From positions 1,237,974 to 1,301,973 of the forward strand of contig NZ_OY762268.1 of assembly GCF_963665245.1 (NCBI RefSeq): a stretch of 64,000 nt of DNA. The letters run 5' to 3'. This document shows positions 54,634 through 64,000 of the stretch, piece by piece. The notes under the pieces were generated by a model, which was not told where the DNA came from, ran no database searches, and worked only from the letters and a program-made list of their open reading frames with translations. The position numbers and the translations under genes are program-made. Source of the DNA: an uncultured Paludibaculum sp. (lineage in GTDB: Bacteria; Acidobacteriota; Terriglobia; Bryobacterales; Bryobacteraceae). Position 1 is the first letter of the stretch. The number at the start of each line of letters is the position of its first letter.

Positions 54634-56184
54634 ATGAAGAAGCCAAGTCCATGGGTGATTGCGATGGTGGTGATGCTGGCCACCTTCATGGAAGTGCTGG
54701 ATACGAGCGTGGCCAACGTGGCCTTGCCGCACATCGCCGGAAGCCTTTCGGCATCGGTGGACGAGAGCACCTGGGTGCTGACATCCTACCTGGTGTCGAA
54801 CGCCATCATCCTGCCGTTGAGCGGCTGGCTTTCGGCCGTGTTCGGGCGCAAGCGCTTCTACATGGTCTGTGTGCTGCTGTTCACCGTCAGCTCGCTGATG
54901 TGCGGCTTCGCCTTGAGCCTGGGCATGCTGATTCTGTTCCGGGTGATGCAGGGCGTGGGCGGCGGAGCGCTGCAGCCGGTGTCGCAGGCGATTGTGCGCG
55001 AAAGCTTCCCGGCTGACAAGCAGGGCATGGGCATGGCGATCTACGGCATGGGCGTGGTGCTGGCTCCGGTGATCGGCCCGACGCTGGGTGGCTGGATCAC
55101 GGACAACTTCTCGTGGCGCTGGATCTTCTTCATCAACATCCCGGTGGGGCTGTTGTCGTTGACGCTGACGAACTGGCTGATTCATGATCCGCCCTATCTA
55201 CACCGCGTCAGCCTGAAGGAATCGAAGCTGGACTATATGGGCCTGGGGCTGTTGACGGTGGGGCTGGCTTCCCTGGAGATCGTTCTAGACGAAGGGCAAA
55301 GGAACGATTGGTTCGGGTCTCAGTTCATCGTCAGATCGGCGATTATCGCGGCACTGACTCTGGTGGGTGTCGTGTGGTGGGAACTGCGGCAGAAGAATCC
55401 GGTTGTGGATTTCCGGTTGTTGAAGGAGAGGAACTTCGCGCTCTCGACGGTGGCGATGTTCGTGCTCGGCTTTGGGTTGTACGGCAGCACGATGTTGATG
55501 CCGCTGTTCCTGCAGCAGTTGATGGGTTACACGGCGACATTGAGCGGAGAGGTGTTGTCACCGGGCGGCGTGGTGATTCTGCTGATGATGCCTGTGGTGG
55601 GCATGTTGTTGCGCAAGTTCGAAGCACGGCGTCTGGTGGCCGTGGGCTTTGCGGTCTCGGCCGTGGGGCTGTGGATGATGACGCGCATCAGTCTGGAGGC
55701 GGATTTCGGAACCTTTGCCATGGCGCGCGCGGTGCAGAGCTTCGGACTGGCGTTCCTGTTCGTGCCGATCAATGCCATGGCATTCAACTTCATCGCGAAG
55801 GAGAAGACGAGCTACGCGACGGGCATCATCAATCTGGCGCGCAACGTGGGTGGCAGCGCCGGCATTGCGATGGCGAGTACGTTGCTGGCGCGACGGGCGC
55901 AGTTCCACCAGAACCGACTGGCGGATCATTTGACGCCGCTCGATGGCGCTTACCGGTCAATGCTCGATTCCACCCAACAACTCATGCAGCAGGGTGGAGC
56001 GAGCATGGCTGATGCGGCGCACAAGGCGTTTGGGATAATGTACGGCCTGATGGTGAAGAACGCCACGCTGCTGGCGTTTGTCGATGGCTTCTGGGTGTTG
56101 GCGGTGCTGTTCGCGGCCGCCGTGCCCTTGACGTTCTTCCTGAAGAAGAGCGGCGTGACTGTGGGACCGGTCCATATCGATTGA
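54634..56184 (+). CDS. DHA2-family MFS multidrug exporter (EmrB-like)
   Basis: A 516-residue transporter with 14 predicted helices. TM1 carries the DHA2 motif MEVLDTSVANVALPHIAGSL; WVLTSYLVSNAIILPLSGWL is TM2; the loop GWLSAVFGRKRFYM is the MFS signature A; and GPTLGGWITDNFSWRWIFFI is motif C, the antiporter signature. With the preceding HlyD and TolC genes it forms an EmrAB-TolC-type proton-driven drug export system through both membranes. Confidence 0.95.
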   Translation: MKKPSPWVIAMVVMLATFMEVLDTSVANVALPHIAGSLSASVDESTWVLTSYLVSNAIILPLSGWLSAVFGRKRFYMVCVLLFTVSSLMCGFALSLGMLILFRVMQGVGGGALQPVSQAIVRESFPADKQGMGMAIYGMGVVLAPVIGPTLGGWITDNFSWRWIFFINIPVGLLSLTLTNWLIHDPPYLHRVSLKESKLDYMGLGLLTVGLASLEIVLDEGQRNDWFGSQFIVRSAIIAALTLVGVVWWELRQKNPVVDFRLLKERNFALSTVAMFVLGFGLYGSTMLMPLFLQQLMGYTATLSGEVLSPGGVVILLMMPVVGMLLRKFEARRLVAVGFAVSAVGLWMMTRISLEADFGTFAMARAVQSFGLAFLFVPINAMAFNFIAKEKTSYATGIINLARNVGGSAGIAMASTLLARRAQFHQNRLADHLTPLDGAYRSMLDSTQQLMQQGGASMADAAHKAFGIMYGLMVKNATLLAFVDGFWVLAVLFAAAVPLTFFLKKSGVTVGPVHID

Positions 56185-56190
56185 GAGAGT

Positions 56191-56280
56191 GGCTATCAGC
56201 CATCAGCGTTCAGCTATCAGCATCCATGACGCGCAGCGAGCTCGGAAAGCTGGTGGCTGACCGCTGACGGCTGATGGCTA
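56191..56280 (+). repeat. TCAGC-type palindromic repeat, copy 2
   Basis: The arms 56193-56221 and 56249-56278 (approximate limits) pair with about five mismatches over 29 bases, with repeated TCAGC units, like the copy at 43554-43612. It sits between the efflux operon and the GAF/sigma54 gene. Confidence 0.6.
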
Positions 56281-56320
56281 TCGACTGAGAGCAGGCCACC
56301 GATCGGGCTACCCTGGAAGG

Positions 56321-58384
56321 GTGGACGAAAGCTTCCTGGCCCTGCTCGATGTCTCTCGATCGATTTTGAGGCATCAGGATATGCAGGCTTTACTGCGCGA
56401 CCTCTACAATAGCCTACCCAAGGTGGTGGAGCTCGACTACGTGACCATCGTGCTGCACGATGCCACGCGCGGCGAAATGCGGATGCATTGGCTGCAGACG
56501 AGCGACGGCCGAGCCCCATCGGTCCCAAACAACGCACTCAAGATTGAGGAATCACCCGCAGGGATGGCCTGGCGGCGGCAGGAGCCGGTGTTGATTGACG
56601 ATCTCACGCGGGAGAAGCGTTGGCCCCTTCTGATTTCCAAGCTGAAGGAGAACGGTGTCTCGTCCAGTTGTTACCTGCCGTTGACGACGGCCCAGAGGAA
56701 GCTGGGAGCACTGGGCTTCGGGCGGCTGCACCTGAAGCCCTTCGAGCCGCGCGAAGTGGAGTTCATGCAGCACGTGTCGGCGCAGGTGGCGGTGGCGGTC
56801 GACAATGTCCTGAACTACGAGAAGGCGTTGTGCTTCCAACAGAAGCTGGAGCGGGAGCGCGACCGGTTGAACGTCCTACTGGAGATCACAAACGCCCTGG
56901 TGAGCTCGTTGGAGCCGAAGGAGCTGTTTTCGGGCATCGTGGGCGGACTGCGGCGGGTGGTGGCGCACGACTATGCGAGCCTGGCCGTGCTCTCGCCGGA
57001 TGGCCAGGTGATGCAGCTCTACGCGCTGGACTACCCCAGCGGCGAGCTCTTTATGAAAGAGGGGATGGATATTCCCCTGGGCTTGTCGCCGGCGCGCATC
57101 GCGGTGGAGACGCGCAAGCCCCTGGTCGCTAACAAGGCCAAGCTGATGGAGTTCGACAGCCCGGTGTCGCGGCGTCTGGTGGAAGAGGGCTTTGAAAGCG
57201 CCGTGAGCGTCCCTCTGATGGTGCGCGGCAAGGTGCTGGGCACGCTAAACCTGAGCAGCTTTGAGAAGAACGCGTTCAGGGACGAGGATGTGCAATTCCT
57301 CACGCAGGTGGCGGCGCAGATCGCGATTGCGGTGTCGAACACGTTTGCGTTTCGAGAGATCCAGGTGCTGCGGGACAAGCTCTCGGACGAGAAGCTGTAT
57401 CTGGAGGAAGAGATCCGCACGGAGTACAACTTCCGGGAAATGATCGGAGACAACGCCGCGTTCCGGGCCGTGCTGCAGCAGGTGGGGACGGTGGCGCCGA
57501 CCGATGCCAGCGTGCTGATCATTGGCGAGACGGGCACGGGCAAGGAGCTGATCGCGCGGGCGATCCACGAGATGAGCCCTCGAGCGCAGCGGACGTTCGT
57601 AAAGCTGAACTGCGCCGCCATCCCCACCGGCCTGCTGGAAAGCGAGATGTTCGGCCACGAACGGGGGGCATTCACGGGCGCCATCCAGCAGAAACTGGGG
57701 CGCTTCGAACTGGCGCACGAAGGGACTCTGTTCCTGGATGAGGTGGGCGACATCCCCCTGGAGTTGCAGCCGAAACTGCTGCGCGCCTTACAGGAGCACG
57801 AGTTTGAACGGCTGGGCGGGACGAAGACGCTGAAGGTGAATGTGCGGTTGGTGGCGGCCACGCACCGCAATCTGCAGCAGATGGTGGCGGACGGCACGTT
57901 CCGCATGGATCTGTTCTACCGGCTGAACGTGTTTCCGGTTGTGTTGCCACCCTTACGGACGCGGCGTGACGACATTCCCCTGCTGGTGCGGCATTTCGTA
58001 CAGAAGTTCGCACGGCGGATGGGCCGCACGATTGAGAGAATTCCCAGCGAAATCATGGAAGCGCTGATGCGCTACGACTGGCCGGGCAACGTGCGCGAAC
58101 TGGAGAATCTGATGGAGAGGGCGGTGATCCTGTCTCCGAGTGAAGTGCTGCGCGTTCCGCTGGGTGAGCTGCGCAACGCCGAGCAGGTGGAAGGCCGGAC
58201 GAGCGAGACTCCGGTGCAGGCCTCACTGACCATGGAAGCGGCCGAGCGGAATCACATCGTGCAGGTGCTGCGCGAGTCGAAGTGGCAGTTGAGCGGCGAC
58301 GGCGGCGCGGCCGCGCGATTGGGGATGAAGCGCACCACGTTGCAGTCACGGATGAAGAAGCTGGGAATCGCGCGCCCGGTATAG
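56321..58384 (+). CDS. Sigma-54-dependent activator with two GAF domains
   Basis: A 687-residue NtrC/FhlA-type enhancer-binding protein. Two GAF domains lie near residues 20-165 and 195-345; the AAA+ domain (about 375-610) has Walker A GETGTGKE, the GAFTGA loop that contacts sigma-54, and Walker B GTLFLDEVGDIP; a Fis-type helix-turn-helix closes it (AARLGMKRTTLQSRMKKLGI). Intact GAFTGA means it should act with RpoN. The GTG start at 56321 has GGAAGG immediately before it, which is too close, so the true start may be an ATG near 56381. The signal is unknown. It ends at a strong terminator. Confidence 0.93.
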   Translation: MDESFLALLDVSRSILRHQDMQALLRDLYNSLPKVVELDYVTIVLHDATRGEMRMHWLQTSDGRAPSVPNNALKIEESPAGMAWRRQEPVLIDDLTREKRWPLLISKLKENGVSSSCYLPLTTAQRKLGALGFGRLHLKPFEPREVEFMQHVSAQVAVAVDNVLNYEKALCFQQKLERERDRLNVLLEITNALVSSLEPKELFSGIVGGLRRVVAHDYASLAVLSPDGQVMQLYALDYPSGELFMKEGMDIPLGLSPARIAVETRKPLVANKAKLMEFDSPVSRRLVEEGFESAVSVPLMVRGKVLGTLNLSSFEKNAFRDEDVQFLTQVAAQIAIAVSNTFAFREIQVLRDKLSDEKLYLEEEIRTEYNFREMIGDNAAFRAVLQQVGTVAPTDASVLIIGETGTGKELIARAIHEMSPRAQRTFVKLNCAAIPTGLLESEMFGHERGAFTGAIQQKLGRFELAHEGTLFLDEVGDIPLELQPKLLRALQEHEFERLGGTKTLKVNVRLVAATHRNLQQMVADGTFRMDLFYRLNVFPVVLPPLRTRRDDIPLLVRHFVQKFARRMGRTIERIPSEIMEALMRYDWPGNVRELENLMERAVILSPSEVLRVPLGELRNAEQVEGRTSETPVQASLTMEAAERNHIVQVLRESKWQLSGDGGAAARLGMKRTTLQSRMKKLGIARPV

Positions 58385-58390
58385 AGACGG

Positions 58391-58423
58391 GCGGAGGCGC
58401 GTCGATGGACGCGCCTCCGCTTT
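58391..58423 (+). terminator. Strong hairpin between convergent genes
   Basis: Perfect 13-bp arms, GCGGAGGCGCGTC (58391-58403) and GACGCGCCTCCGC (58408-58420), with a four-base loop, followed by TTT. It serves the sigma54 gene and probably the convergent surface-protein gene in the other direction. Confidence 0.9.
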
Positions 58424-58440
58424 CTGACGGTCGCGGCTCC

Positions 58441-61236
58441 TTACGGCCGGAACGCCACTGGGATCGAAGTAAAGCTCAGCGTGGGGCTGAAGCGCAGGCC
58501 CAGCACGGTGATGCCGGCGGTCTGGTCGCTTTGGAACTCCACGACACCGCGGCGGCCGGCCAGGGCCGGGTAGCGGTCCAGCATCGAAAACGATGTGTGC
58601 CCGTTGCCGGGGAGTTGAATCGTATCCCTCGCGAGCTCATTGCCCGCATCGTCGCGCTGAATGGCGGTGATGTTGGCTTGTGTGGTGGCGACGTTCACCA
58701 GGGCAACGCCCGTCGAGAAGCCGATGGAGCTGTCGTAGGTGAGCAACACGACACCCTTGCCACTGGCCTCCAGCGGCGAGGTGCCTTCGGAATCGTGTCC
58801 ATCCCCGCCGTGCTGGCGGAAGATGGCGTAGCCGGCGAGCGTGGCCGAGCTTTGGACGTCGGCCCAGCCGACGGTGGTGGTGGAGATGGGCGCCTCGGTC
58901 TCAATGAGCAGCGTGGCGTTGGGCGCCAGGGTTGCCTCCACGGCTCCGCCGGCTTGTGTAACAGAGGTGCCCTGCTGCGTGATGGTGAGGGGTAGGTCAA
59001 GGGCCGTGCCATCTTCCGCCATGAACTGGACGTGCACCTGCGCGGCAACCGCGTTGACGTTCAGCAGATTGACGCTCGTCTTCCAGCCTCCGCCCGAGGC
59101 GACCTGCGAGATGACGCCGGTGCGCGGCAGACTACCGGCGGAACCGACAGTGAGCGTGATGGAGGCGGCGGTGAAGAGGCCGGTGGAATCGCTGACGCGT
59201 ACCGAGAAGAAGAAGTTGCCGGCCGAGGTGGGCTGCCCGGTGAGAAGCCCTGAGGTGGACAGCATGAGACCCGGCGGCAGGGCTCCGGAGTTCAAGGCCC
59301 AGATGAAGGGCGCAGTGCCGCCGGCCACGGTGAACTGAGCGGAATAGATGGCGCCCAGCGTGCCGTTCGGCAAGGTGGATGCGCTGGAGATCTGGAGGGC
59401 CGTACCGATGGTGATCACGTAATTGGCCGTCGCACTGCCTCCGGCCGCATCAGTGACGCGAACGCTAAACGTGGAGGTGCCGACCGCCGTGGGCACGCCA
59501 GAGAGGTTGCCCGCGGCGGAGAGCGTCAGGCCGGGCGTGAGCGTACCGGAGGCGAGGGTCCAAGTGTAGGGTAGGGTGCCACCCGCGGCGGTGAGCGTCT
59601 GCGCGTACACAACACCAACGGAGCCGTTGGGCAGCGTGGTGGAGGAGACGACCAAGCCGACGGCGACGGCGAAGCTATAGGATTGGTAGGCCTCGTGGCT
59701 TGCGGAGTCGACCACACGGATGGTGAGACCGTAGGTGCCGGAAGTGGTGGGCGTTCCGGAGATCACACCGGCGGCGCTGAGCGCCAGACCGGGCGGCAAC
59801 ACGCTGGCCACGATGGATCCGGAATACAGGTCCCACTTGTACGGCGGCGTGCCACCAACTGCGGCCAGCGTCAGAGAATATGCGGCGCCCACAGAGGCCG
59901 TGGGCAGAGCCGTGGTGGTGATGGCCAGACCAGAGGACGGGACAACCGTGCTGGTGCGCGAAGCCTGCGCGCTCTGGCTGTCGGTTGCACGCATGGTGTA
60001 GCCATAGGAACGGGCTGCGGTGGGTGCACCCGCGATGGTGCCGTTCAAGTTGACGGTGAGACCGGGTGAAGTCGCGCCAGGGGCAAGGCTCGCGGTGTAG
60101 ACCACGCTGCCGCCGGTGCCAGCGAGGGTCGGACTGTATGCACCGCCGACCACTCCGTTGGGGACAGATGCCATGCTGATGGTCAATGCGGGCACCGTGC
60201 CCTGGATCACAATGTTGAAGAGAATGGAGTTCGAGCCCACGGCAAGCTGGATCTGATAGGAACCAGGCGTGGTACCCAGTTGCACACTAGTGGACACATT
60301 GCCGGCGGCATCCGACGTCGACACGGAGTTGAGCAGCGTGGCGGAACCTGGCGTGACGACGGACCACTGGACGGCCCTCCCCGCAAGCGGGTTATTCAGC
60401 GAATCCGTGATGCGCGCCTGGAGTGGGATGGGGAGGATCTGCGTCGGCAGACCCGACTGATTGTCGCCCTGGGTGATGGCGGGCGTGGGATCGCCCGGCA
60501 GCATGGTGAGGTGGACCGTGAGACTGCGGGAGTCGCCCACGTTGACGATGAGGTCGGTTGAGCCTGGCGTGCCGCTGGCCAGCAGTTCGCACGAGGCGAT
60601 GCCGTCGGAACCAGTGAGCAGTGTACCGCCGGTGCAGGAAGCGACGGGACCGGCGAGCGGGTCCTGGTTGGCCGAGCGCACGGTGAGGCCAACTGCGGGA
60701 ATGGGCAGGCCGGCGGAACCGCCGTTTGCGCCGCTGGTGGCGACGTTGACGCGAATGGCGTCGGCCACACGCTCACCGGCACGCAGCGTGATGGGCACGC
60801 CCTGCAGCGGTTTGAGGAAGTCGACCAGCGGCTGGTAGTTGGCCGGGCCCGTCTGGAACGGATAAGAGACGATAGAGAAACTGACGCTGCCGATGTCTGT
60901 GGTAGCGGTTACTGTGTACGACAGGTAGCCGACACCGGGTGAGAACGACCCGCCCGCGACGAACTGAAAGGAGGCCAGTCCGGTGGCGTCAGTGGTGACG
61001 GTGCTGGGACTGGCGTGGATGATGCCGCCGACGTCAGTCCACTTCACTGACTTTCCGGCCACGGGATTCCCTGCTCCATCGACAACTTTCACAACCAGCG
61101 GTTGTGTGGGTGAGTAAAAGGGGAGGGCGAGCTGGCCGTCGCCGGAGACCTTCTGGATGCGCTGCTGGGCCACGGCCGGCCAAGCGGCGCTGATCAGAGC
61201 GCAGAGGAGGAGAAAACGCGCGACGATTAAGTACAT
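58441..61236 (-). CDS. Secreted repeat protein with Big and He_PIG-type domains
   Basis: A 931-residue surface-type protein with a signal peptide (MYLIVARFLLLCALISAAW). The N-terminal 350 residues hold two Big-like domains (VVDGAGNPVAGKSVKWTDVG; ARITDSLNNPLAGRAVQWSV); residues about 390-700 hold four to five He_PIG-type repeats, each with a 'LPNGSVGVVYAQTLTAAGG' opening and a 'LPPGL-LS-G-ISGTP' core; and the last 230 form a conserved C-terminal domain (ISQVASGGGWKTSVNLLNVN). The ATG at 61236 was chosen because the open frame continues another 326 codons upstream only by chance over the next gene. Likely adhesive; no enzyme motif. An ATG at 61248 is also possible. Confidence 0.8.
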   Translation of the reverse strand: MYLIVARFLLLCALISAAWPAVAQQRIQKVSGDGQLALPFYSPTQPLVVKVVDGAGNPVAGKSVKWTDVGGIIHASPSTVTTDATGLASFQFVAGGSFSPGVGYLSYTVTATTDIGSVSFSIVSYPFQTGPANYQPLVDFLKPLQGVPITLRAGERVADAIRVNVATSGANGGSAGLPIPAVGLTVRSANQDPLAGPVASCTGGTLLTGSDGIASCELLASGTPGSTDLIVNVGDSRSLTVHLTMLPGDPTPAITQGDNQSGLPTQILPIPLQARITDSLNNPLAGRAVQWSVVTPGSATLLNSVSTSDAAGNVSTSVQLGTTPGSYQIQLAVGSNSILFNIVIQGTVPALTISMASVPNGVVGGAYSPTLAGTGGSVVYTASLAPGATSPGLTVNLNGTIAGAPTAARSYGYTMRATDSQSAQASRTSTVVPSSGLAITTTALPTASVGAAYSLTLAAVGGTPPYKWDLYSGSIVASVLPPGLALSAAGVISGTPTTSGTYGLTIRVVDSASHEAYQSYSFAVAVGLVVSSTTLPNGSVGVVYAQTLTAAGGTLPYTWTLASGTLTPGLTLSAAGNLSGVPTAVGTSTFSVRVTDAAGGSATANYVITIGTALQISSASTLPNGTLGAIYSAQFTVAGGTAPFIWALNSGALPPGLMLSTSGLLTGQPTSAGNFFFSVRVSDSTGLFTAASITLTVGSAGSLPRTGVISQVASGGGWKTSVNLLNVNAVAAQVHVQFMAEDGTALDLPLTITQQGTSVTQAGGAVEATLAPNATLLIETEAPISTTTVGWADVQSSATLAGYAIFRQHGGDGHDSEGTSPLEASGKGVVLLTYDSSIGFSTGVALVNVATTQANITAIQRDDAGNELARDTIQLPGNGHTSFSMLDRYPALAGRRGVVEFQSDQTAGITVLGLRFSPTLSFTSIPVAFRP

Positions 61237-61316
61237 CCATTCCAGCATACGCGAGCAAAATATTCGGACGATCACAAGGTGTTCGCTGAGTATTTGCCCG
61301 AGCCGCGCAAGCGCCG

Positions 61317-62162
61317 TTACTTCTTGCCGGGACGGATGTTGCTGCCCTTGCTTTCGATCATCTTCACGTCGGAAGAAAGTGTGAATAGCTCGTCGGTGAG
61401 GCCCTGGTTGATGGTGATGGAGTCGGCGTACATCTCGAAATTCCGTTCGCCATTTCTTTCGCGGCGGATCACGTAGGGCCACATGACGCCACCACCGATG
61501 TCGCGGTACTTGTCGAAGATAGTGACTTCCTCGATGCGGTCGCGGGTCTTGGCGTCGCGCCGATTCCAATACTGCTTCACCGGCAGCTTCGTCGATTGAT
61601 GGAACCAGATCTTGGTGACGCGGTTGTCGCTGTCGACGATGTCGACGACGTTGCAGGGCTGGTTCTCGACGATGTCGACACCGGCGGGATCGATGGTGAG
61701 ACCCGGCTCCTTCAGACGCATACGCAGAGTGTAGAGCACGTTGTGAAAGAGGGTCTCCTGGTAGGTATCGAAGACCGGCTTGTCGAGCGTCTTGGCGCCC
61801 TTGTAAGTGATCTCGTACCCGCCCAGTTCGTTGTAGACGACGAAATAGTCCTCGTTCTTCTTGCCAAAGGCACGCCGCTCCCGGATGCCGAAGAAGTTGG
61901 GTTTCATCGGCACTGGCGCCAGCAGGTAGCGGGTATAGACTTTCGCGCGGGACATGCCCGAGAGGTTTTCGCGATAGAAGGCGTAGAATCGGCCTTCCTC
62001 CACGCGGTCCTGCATGGCGAGGAACTTGTCGCCGCCCAGGGCCTGCAGCGCGTCCTGCACGACACGGGCGGCCTGCTGCGGGGTGCGTACCTCCTGGGCC
62101 CGCACAAAAGCAGGCGCGAAGGCGGCGAAGGCCAGAGGGAGGCAGATGGCAAACCGGCTCAT
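61317..62162 (-). CDS. LolA-like periplasmic protein
   Basis: A 281-residue protein with a signal peptide (ICLPLAFAAFAPAFVRA) and a beta-rich LolA/LolB-like fold: GRFYAFYRENLSGMSRAKVY, KIWFHQSTKLPVKQYWNRRD, then a C-terminal strand set (FEMYADSITINQGLTDELFT). Such proteins carry lipids or lipoproteins in the periplasm. The ATG shares one base with the stop of the upstream PHP gene (TAATG), so the pair is translationally coupled. Exact cargo unknown. Confidence 0.75.
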   Translation of the reverse strand: MSRFAICLPLAFAAFAPAFVRAQEVRTPQQAARVVQDALQALGGDKFLAMQDRVEEGRFYAFYRENLSGMSRAKVYTRYLLAPVPMKPNFFGIRERRAFGKKNEDYFVVYNELGGYEITYKGAKTLDKPVFDTYQETLFHNVLYTLRMRLKEPGLTIDPAGVDIVENQPCNVVDIVDSDNRVTKIWFHQSTKLPVKQYWNRRDAKTRDRIEEVTIFDKYRDIGGGVMWPYVIRRERNGERNFEMYADSITINQGLTDELFTLSSDVKMIESKGSNIRPGKK

Positions 62163-63151
62163 TAACTCGATTGTAGCGGCGTGGAGAAGGCGGCAGGCGC
62201 CTCGGCCGCCGCACGTGGGCGGGCCCAGAGCTCGCGCAGGCTCACCAGGGTGCCCTGACGTTGCACCAGGACGCGGTCAGTCCAACGGGATCCATCGGCC
62301 TGCCGGCTGAAGACGGAAAGGACGTCCGCCGTGATGCGTCGTCCACGCGGCTGACGATAGGCAGGCATGGCGAGTACGCGGCTGAGGCCCTCATCCCGGA
62401 CCTCCTCGACGAATTCATGGAACGTACACGCATTCGTGACATTCAGTAGCACGTTGGGCTCGCAGCCGTGCCGGTCACCACCGGCGACGGCCGGCAGTGA
62501 GGACTCACGAGCCCAGCGCAGGACGCGGCGGTTGTCGCTCCACGGACGCAGGCCGTTCAGTTCGAGCGCGTGGATCCAGGGGCGGTGCAGACGGAGGAAC
62601 TCGCGGGCGGCCCGTTCGTGCTCGCCGGGCGCGAGTCCCTTCTCGTCCCACAGAGGGTGATTGAAGACGATGAGGACCGACGGATCCTCGGCCAGCCAGT
62701 CGAGAATGCCGGGGAGATCGGCCGCGTTGGGCTGCGCAGTGAAACCAGCGAGGACACGCATGCGATCGGTGGCACGGCGCGGCGGCAGGTTGTGCAGGCC
62801 CAGGTGAAAGAATGTGGAGCCCCAGGGCACGGTCCACTCCACACTGACAGGCATGTCGCGGCTGCCGTCCTGAGCGCGCAGCAGCAACGGCGCGTCGATG
62901 TTGTCGTGATCGGTGATGGAGACCAGGGGGCGCAGGCCGAGCCCCTCGATCTGGCCGCGCTCCAGCCGTAGAGCAGGGGCCGGTGCCAGCGGAGGGGTCC
63001 ACCAAAGGCCGCGAAACAGCGCGGCGATGCTGCGCACATGGTCGAGGCGCTCCATCGAGTGCGTGGTGTGGCTGTGAAGGGATACGGCGGCGCGAAAGGC
63101 GCGCAACCTGGGCGAAGTGGGCCGGGCGATGATCTGCGTGGAATGCGGCAT
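62162..63151 (-). CDS. PHP-domain phosphoesterase-like protein
   Basis: A 329-residue PHP protein. The metal-site signatures are visible in order: SLHSHTTHS, SITDHDN, VFNHPLWDEKG and GGDRHGCEPN. PHP enzymes hydrolyse phosphoesters with two or three metal ions; the substrate is unknown. It has no signal peptide, so it acts in the cytoplasm. GGAAG eight bases before the ATG supports the start. The downstream LolA-like gene overlaps its stop by one base. Confidence 0.88.
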   Translation of the reverse strand: MPHSTQIIARPTSPRLRAFRAAVSLHSHTTHSMERLDHVRSIAALFRGLWWTPPLAPAPALRLERGQIEGLGLRPLVSITDHDNIDAPLLLRAQDGSRDMPVSVEWTVPWGSTFFHLGLHNLPPRRATDRMRVLAGFTAQPNAADLPGILDWLAEDPSVLIVFNHPLWDEKGLAPGEHERAAREFLRLHRPWIHALELNGLRPWSDNRRVLRWARESSLPAVAGGDRHGCEPNVLLNVTNACTFHEFVEEVRDEGLSRVLAMPAYRQPRGRRITADVLSVFSRQADGSRWTDRVLVQRQGTLVSLRELWARPRAAAEAPAAFSTPLQSS

Positions 63152-63254
63152 GGCGGTTTCTTCCGCGGTCGCACCCAGAGTGACCGGGCTGTGTGACAGC
63201 CCGATGCACCGACTGTGAATTCTCAGTCAAACAGGACGGGAGGTAAATGTTTGA

Positions 63255-64000
<746 letters not shown>

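Noticed and set aside
61249..62214. A 1257-residue protein extending the He_PIG gene upstream
   Set aside because: The extra 320 codons run in another frame over the LolA-like gene, which has a signal peptide and coupled start; the chosen start opens a clear signal peptide.

Overview
The window (64 kb, GC-rich, densely coded) most likely comes from an Acidobacteriota chromosome of the Solibacter/Bryobacter/Paludibaculum type. The sequence reasons are an ADOP-type duplicated permease with its PadR regulator, a DUF6599 protein, a 'SRGP..AEGKA' multicopy hypothetical, several TPR/CHAT/caspase proteins, a TonB-receptor-like barrel with an N-terminal carboxypeptidase-like domain, and He_PIG-type Ig repeat proteins. 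The placement is by family recognition; no search was run.

Layout. 1-6.5 kb (minus strand): RNase J (cut by the window edge), a DUF6599 membrane protein coupled to secA, and a multicopy-family hypothetical. 6.6-11.3 kb (minus): an ECF sigma factor, a zinc-binding anti-sigma factor and a 1095-residue secreted TPR-CHAT protease in one operon. 11.5-14.2 kb: a GWSRG alpha/beta hydrolase and a dead IS4-type transposase with an in-frame TAA. 14.9-22.4 kb (plus): a tightly packed operon-like run of DUF2846, DUF4384, caspase(C14)-PEGA-TPR, Ig-like (Big) and TonB-receptor-like proteins. 22.7-25.3 kb: a secreted hypothetical and a PadR/membrane-protein pair. 26.1-30.4 kb: a Hint-domain protein followed by a large protein with a C-terminal hydrophobic block. 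30.6-34.7 kb: PadR, ADOP permease and lipid kinase. 35 kb: tRNA-Lys.

35.3-48.2 kb is mostly metabolic or housekeeping: fucose-isomerase-like protein, Gfo/Idh/MocA oxidoreductase, homoserine kinase, a zinc-ribbon protein, a lipoprotein, a LarA-like racemase, a Kir-type potassium channel, DinB, GNAT, and a LecA-like/LssY/hydrolase fusion. 48.3-52 kb holds a Tat-exported GH116 glucosidase-like enzyme and a SplB-like radical SAM protein. 52-56.2 kb is a complete TolC-HlyD-DHA2 efflux operon. 56.3-64 kb: a GAF-sigma54 activator, a He_PIG repeat surface protein, a LolA-like protein coupled to a PHP-domain protein, and a HEAT/SEC-C protein cut by the right edge.

The accessory part is 6.5-30.4 kb. 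It holds two different caspase-fold systems within about 10 kb, separated by a decayed transposase, and a Hint/pore-former-like pair. The split DUF2846-DUF4384-caspase-Ig-receptor operon and the Hint pair are the best candidates for an undescribed system. Their functions are inferred from domains and gene order only.
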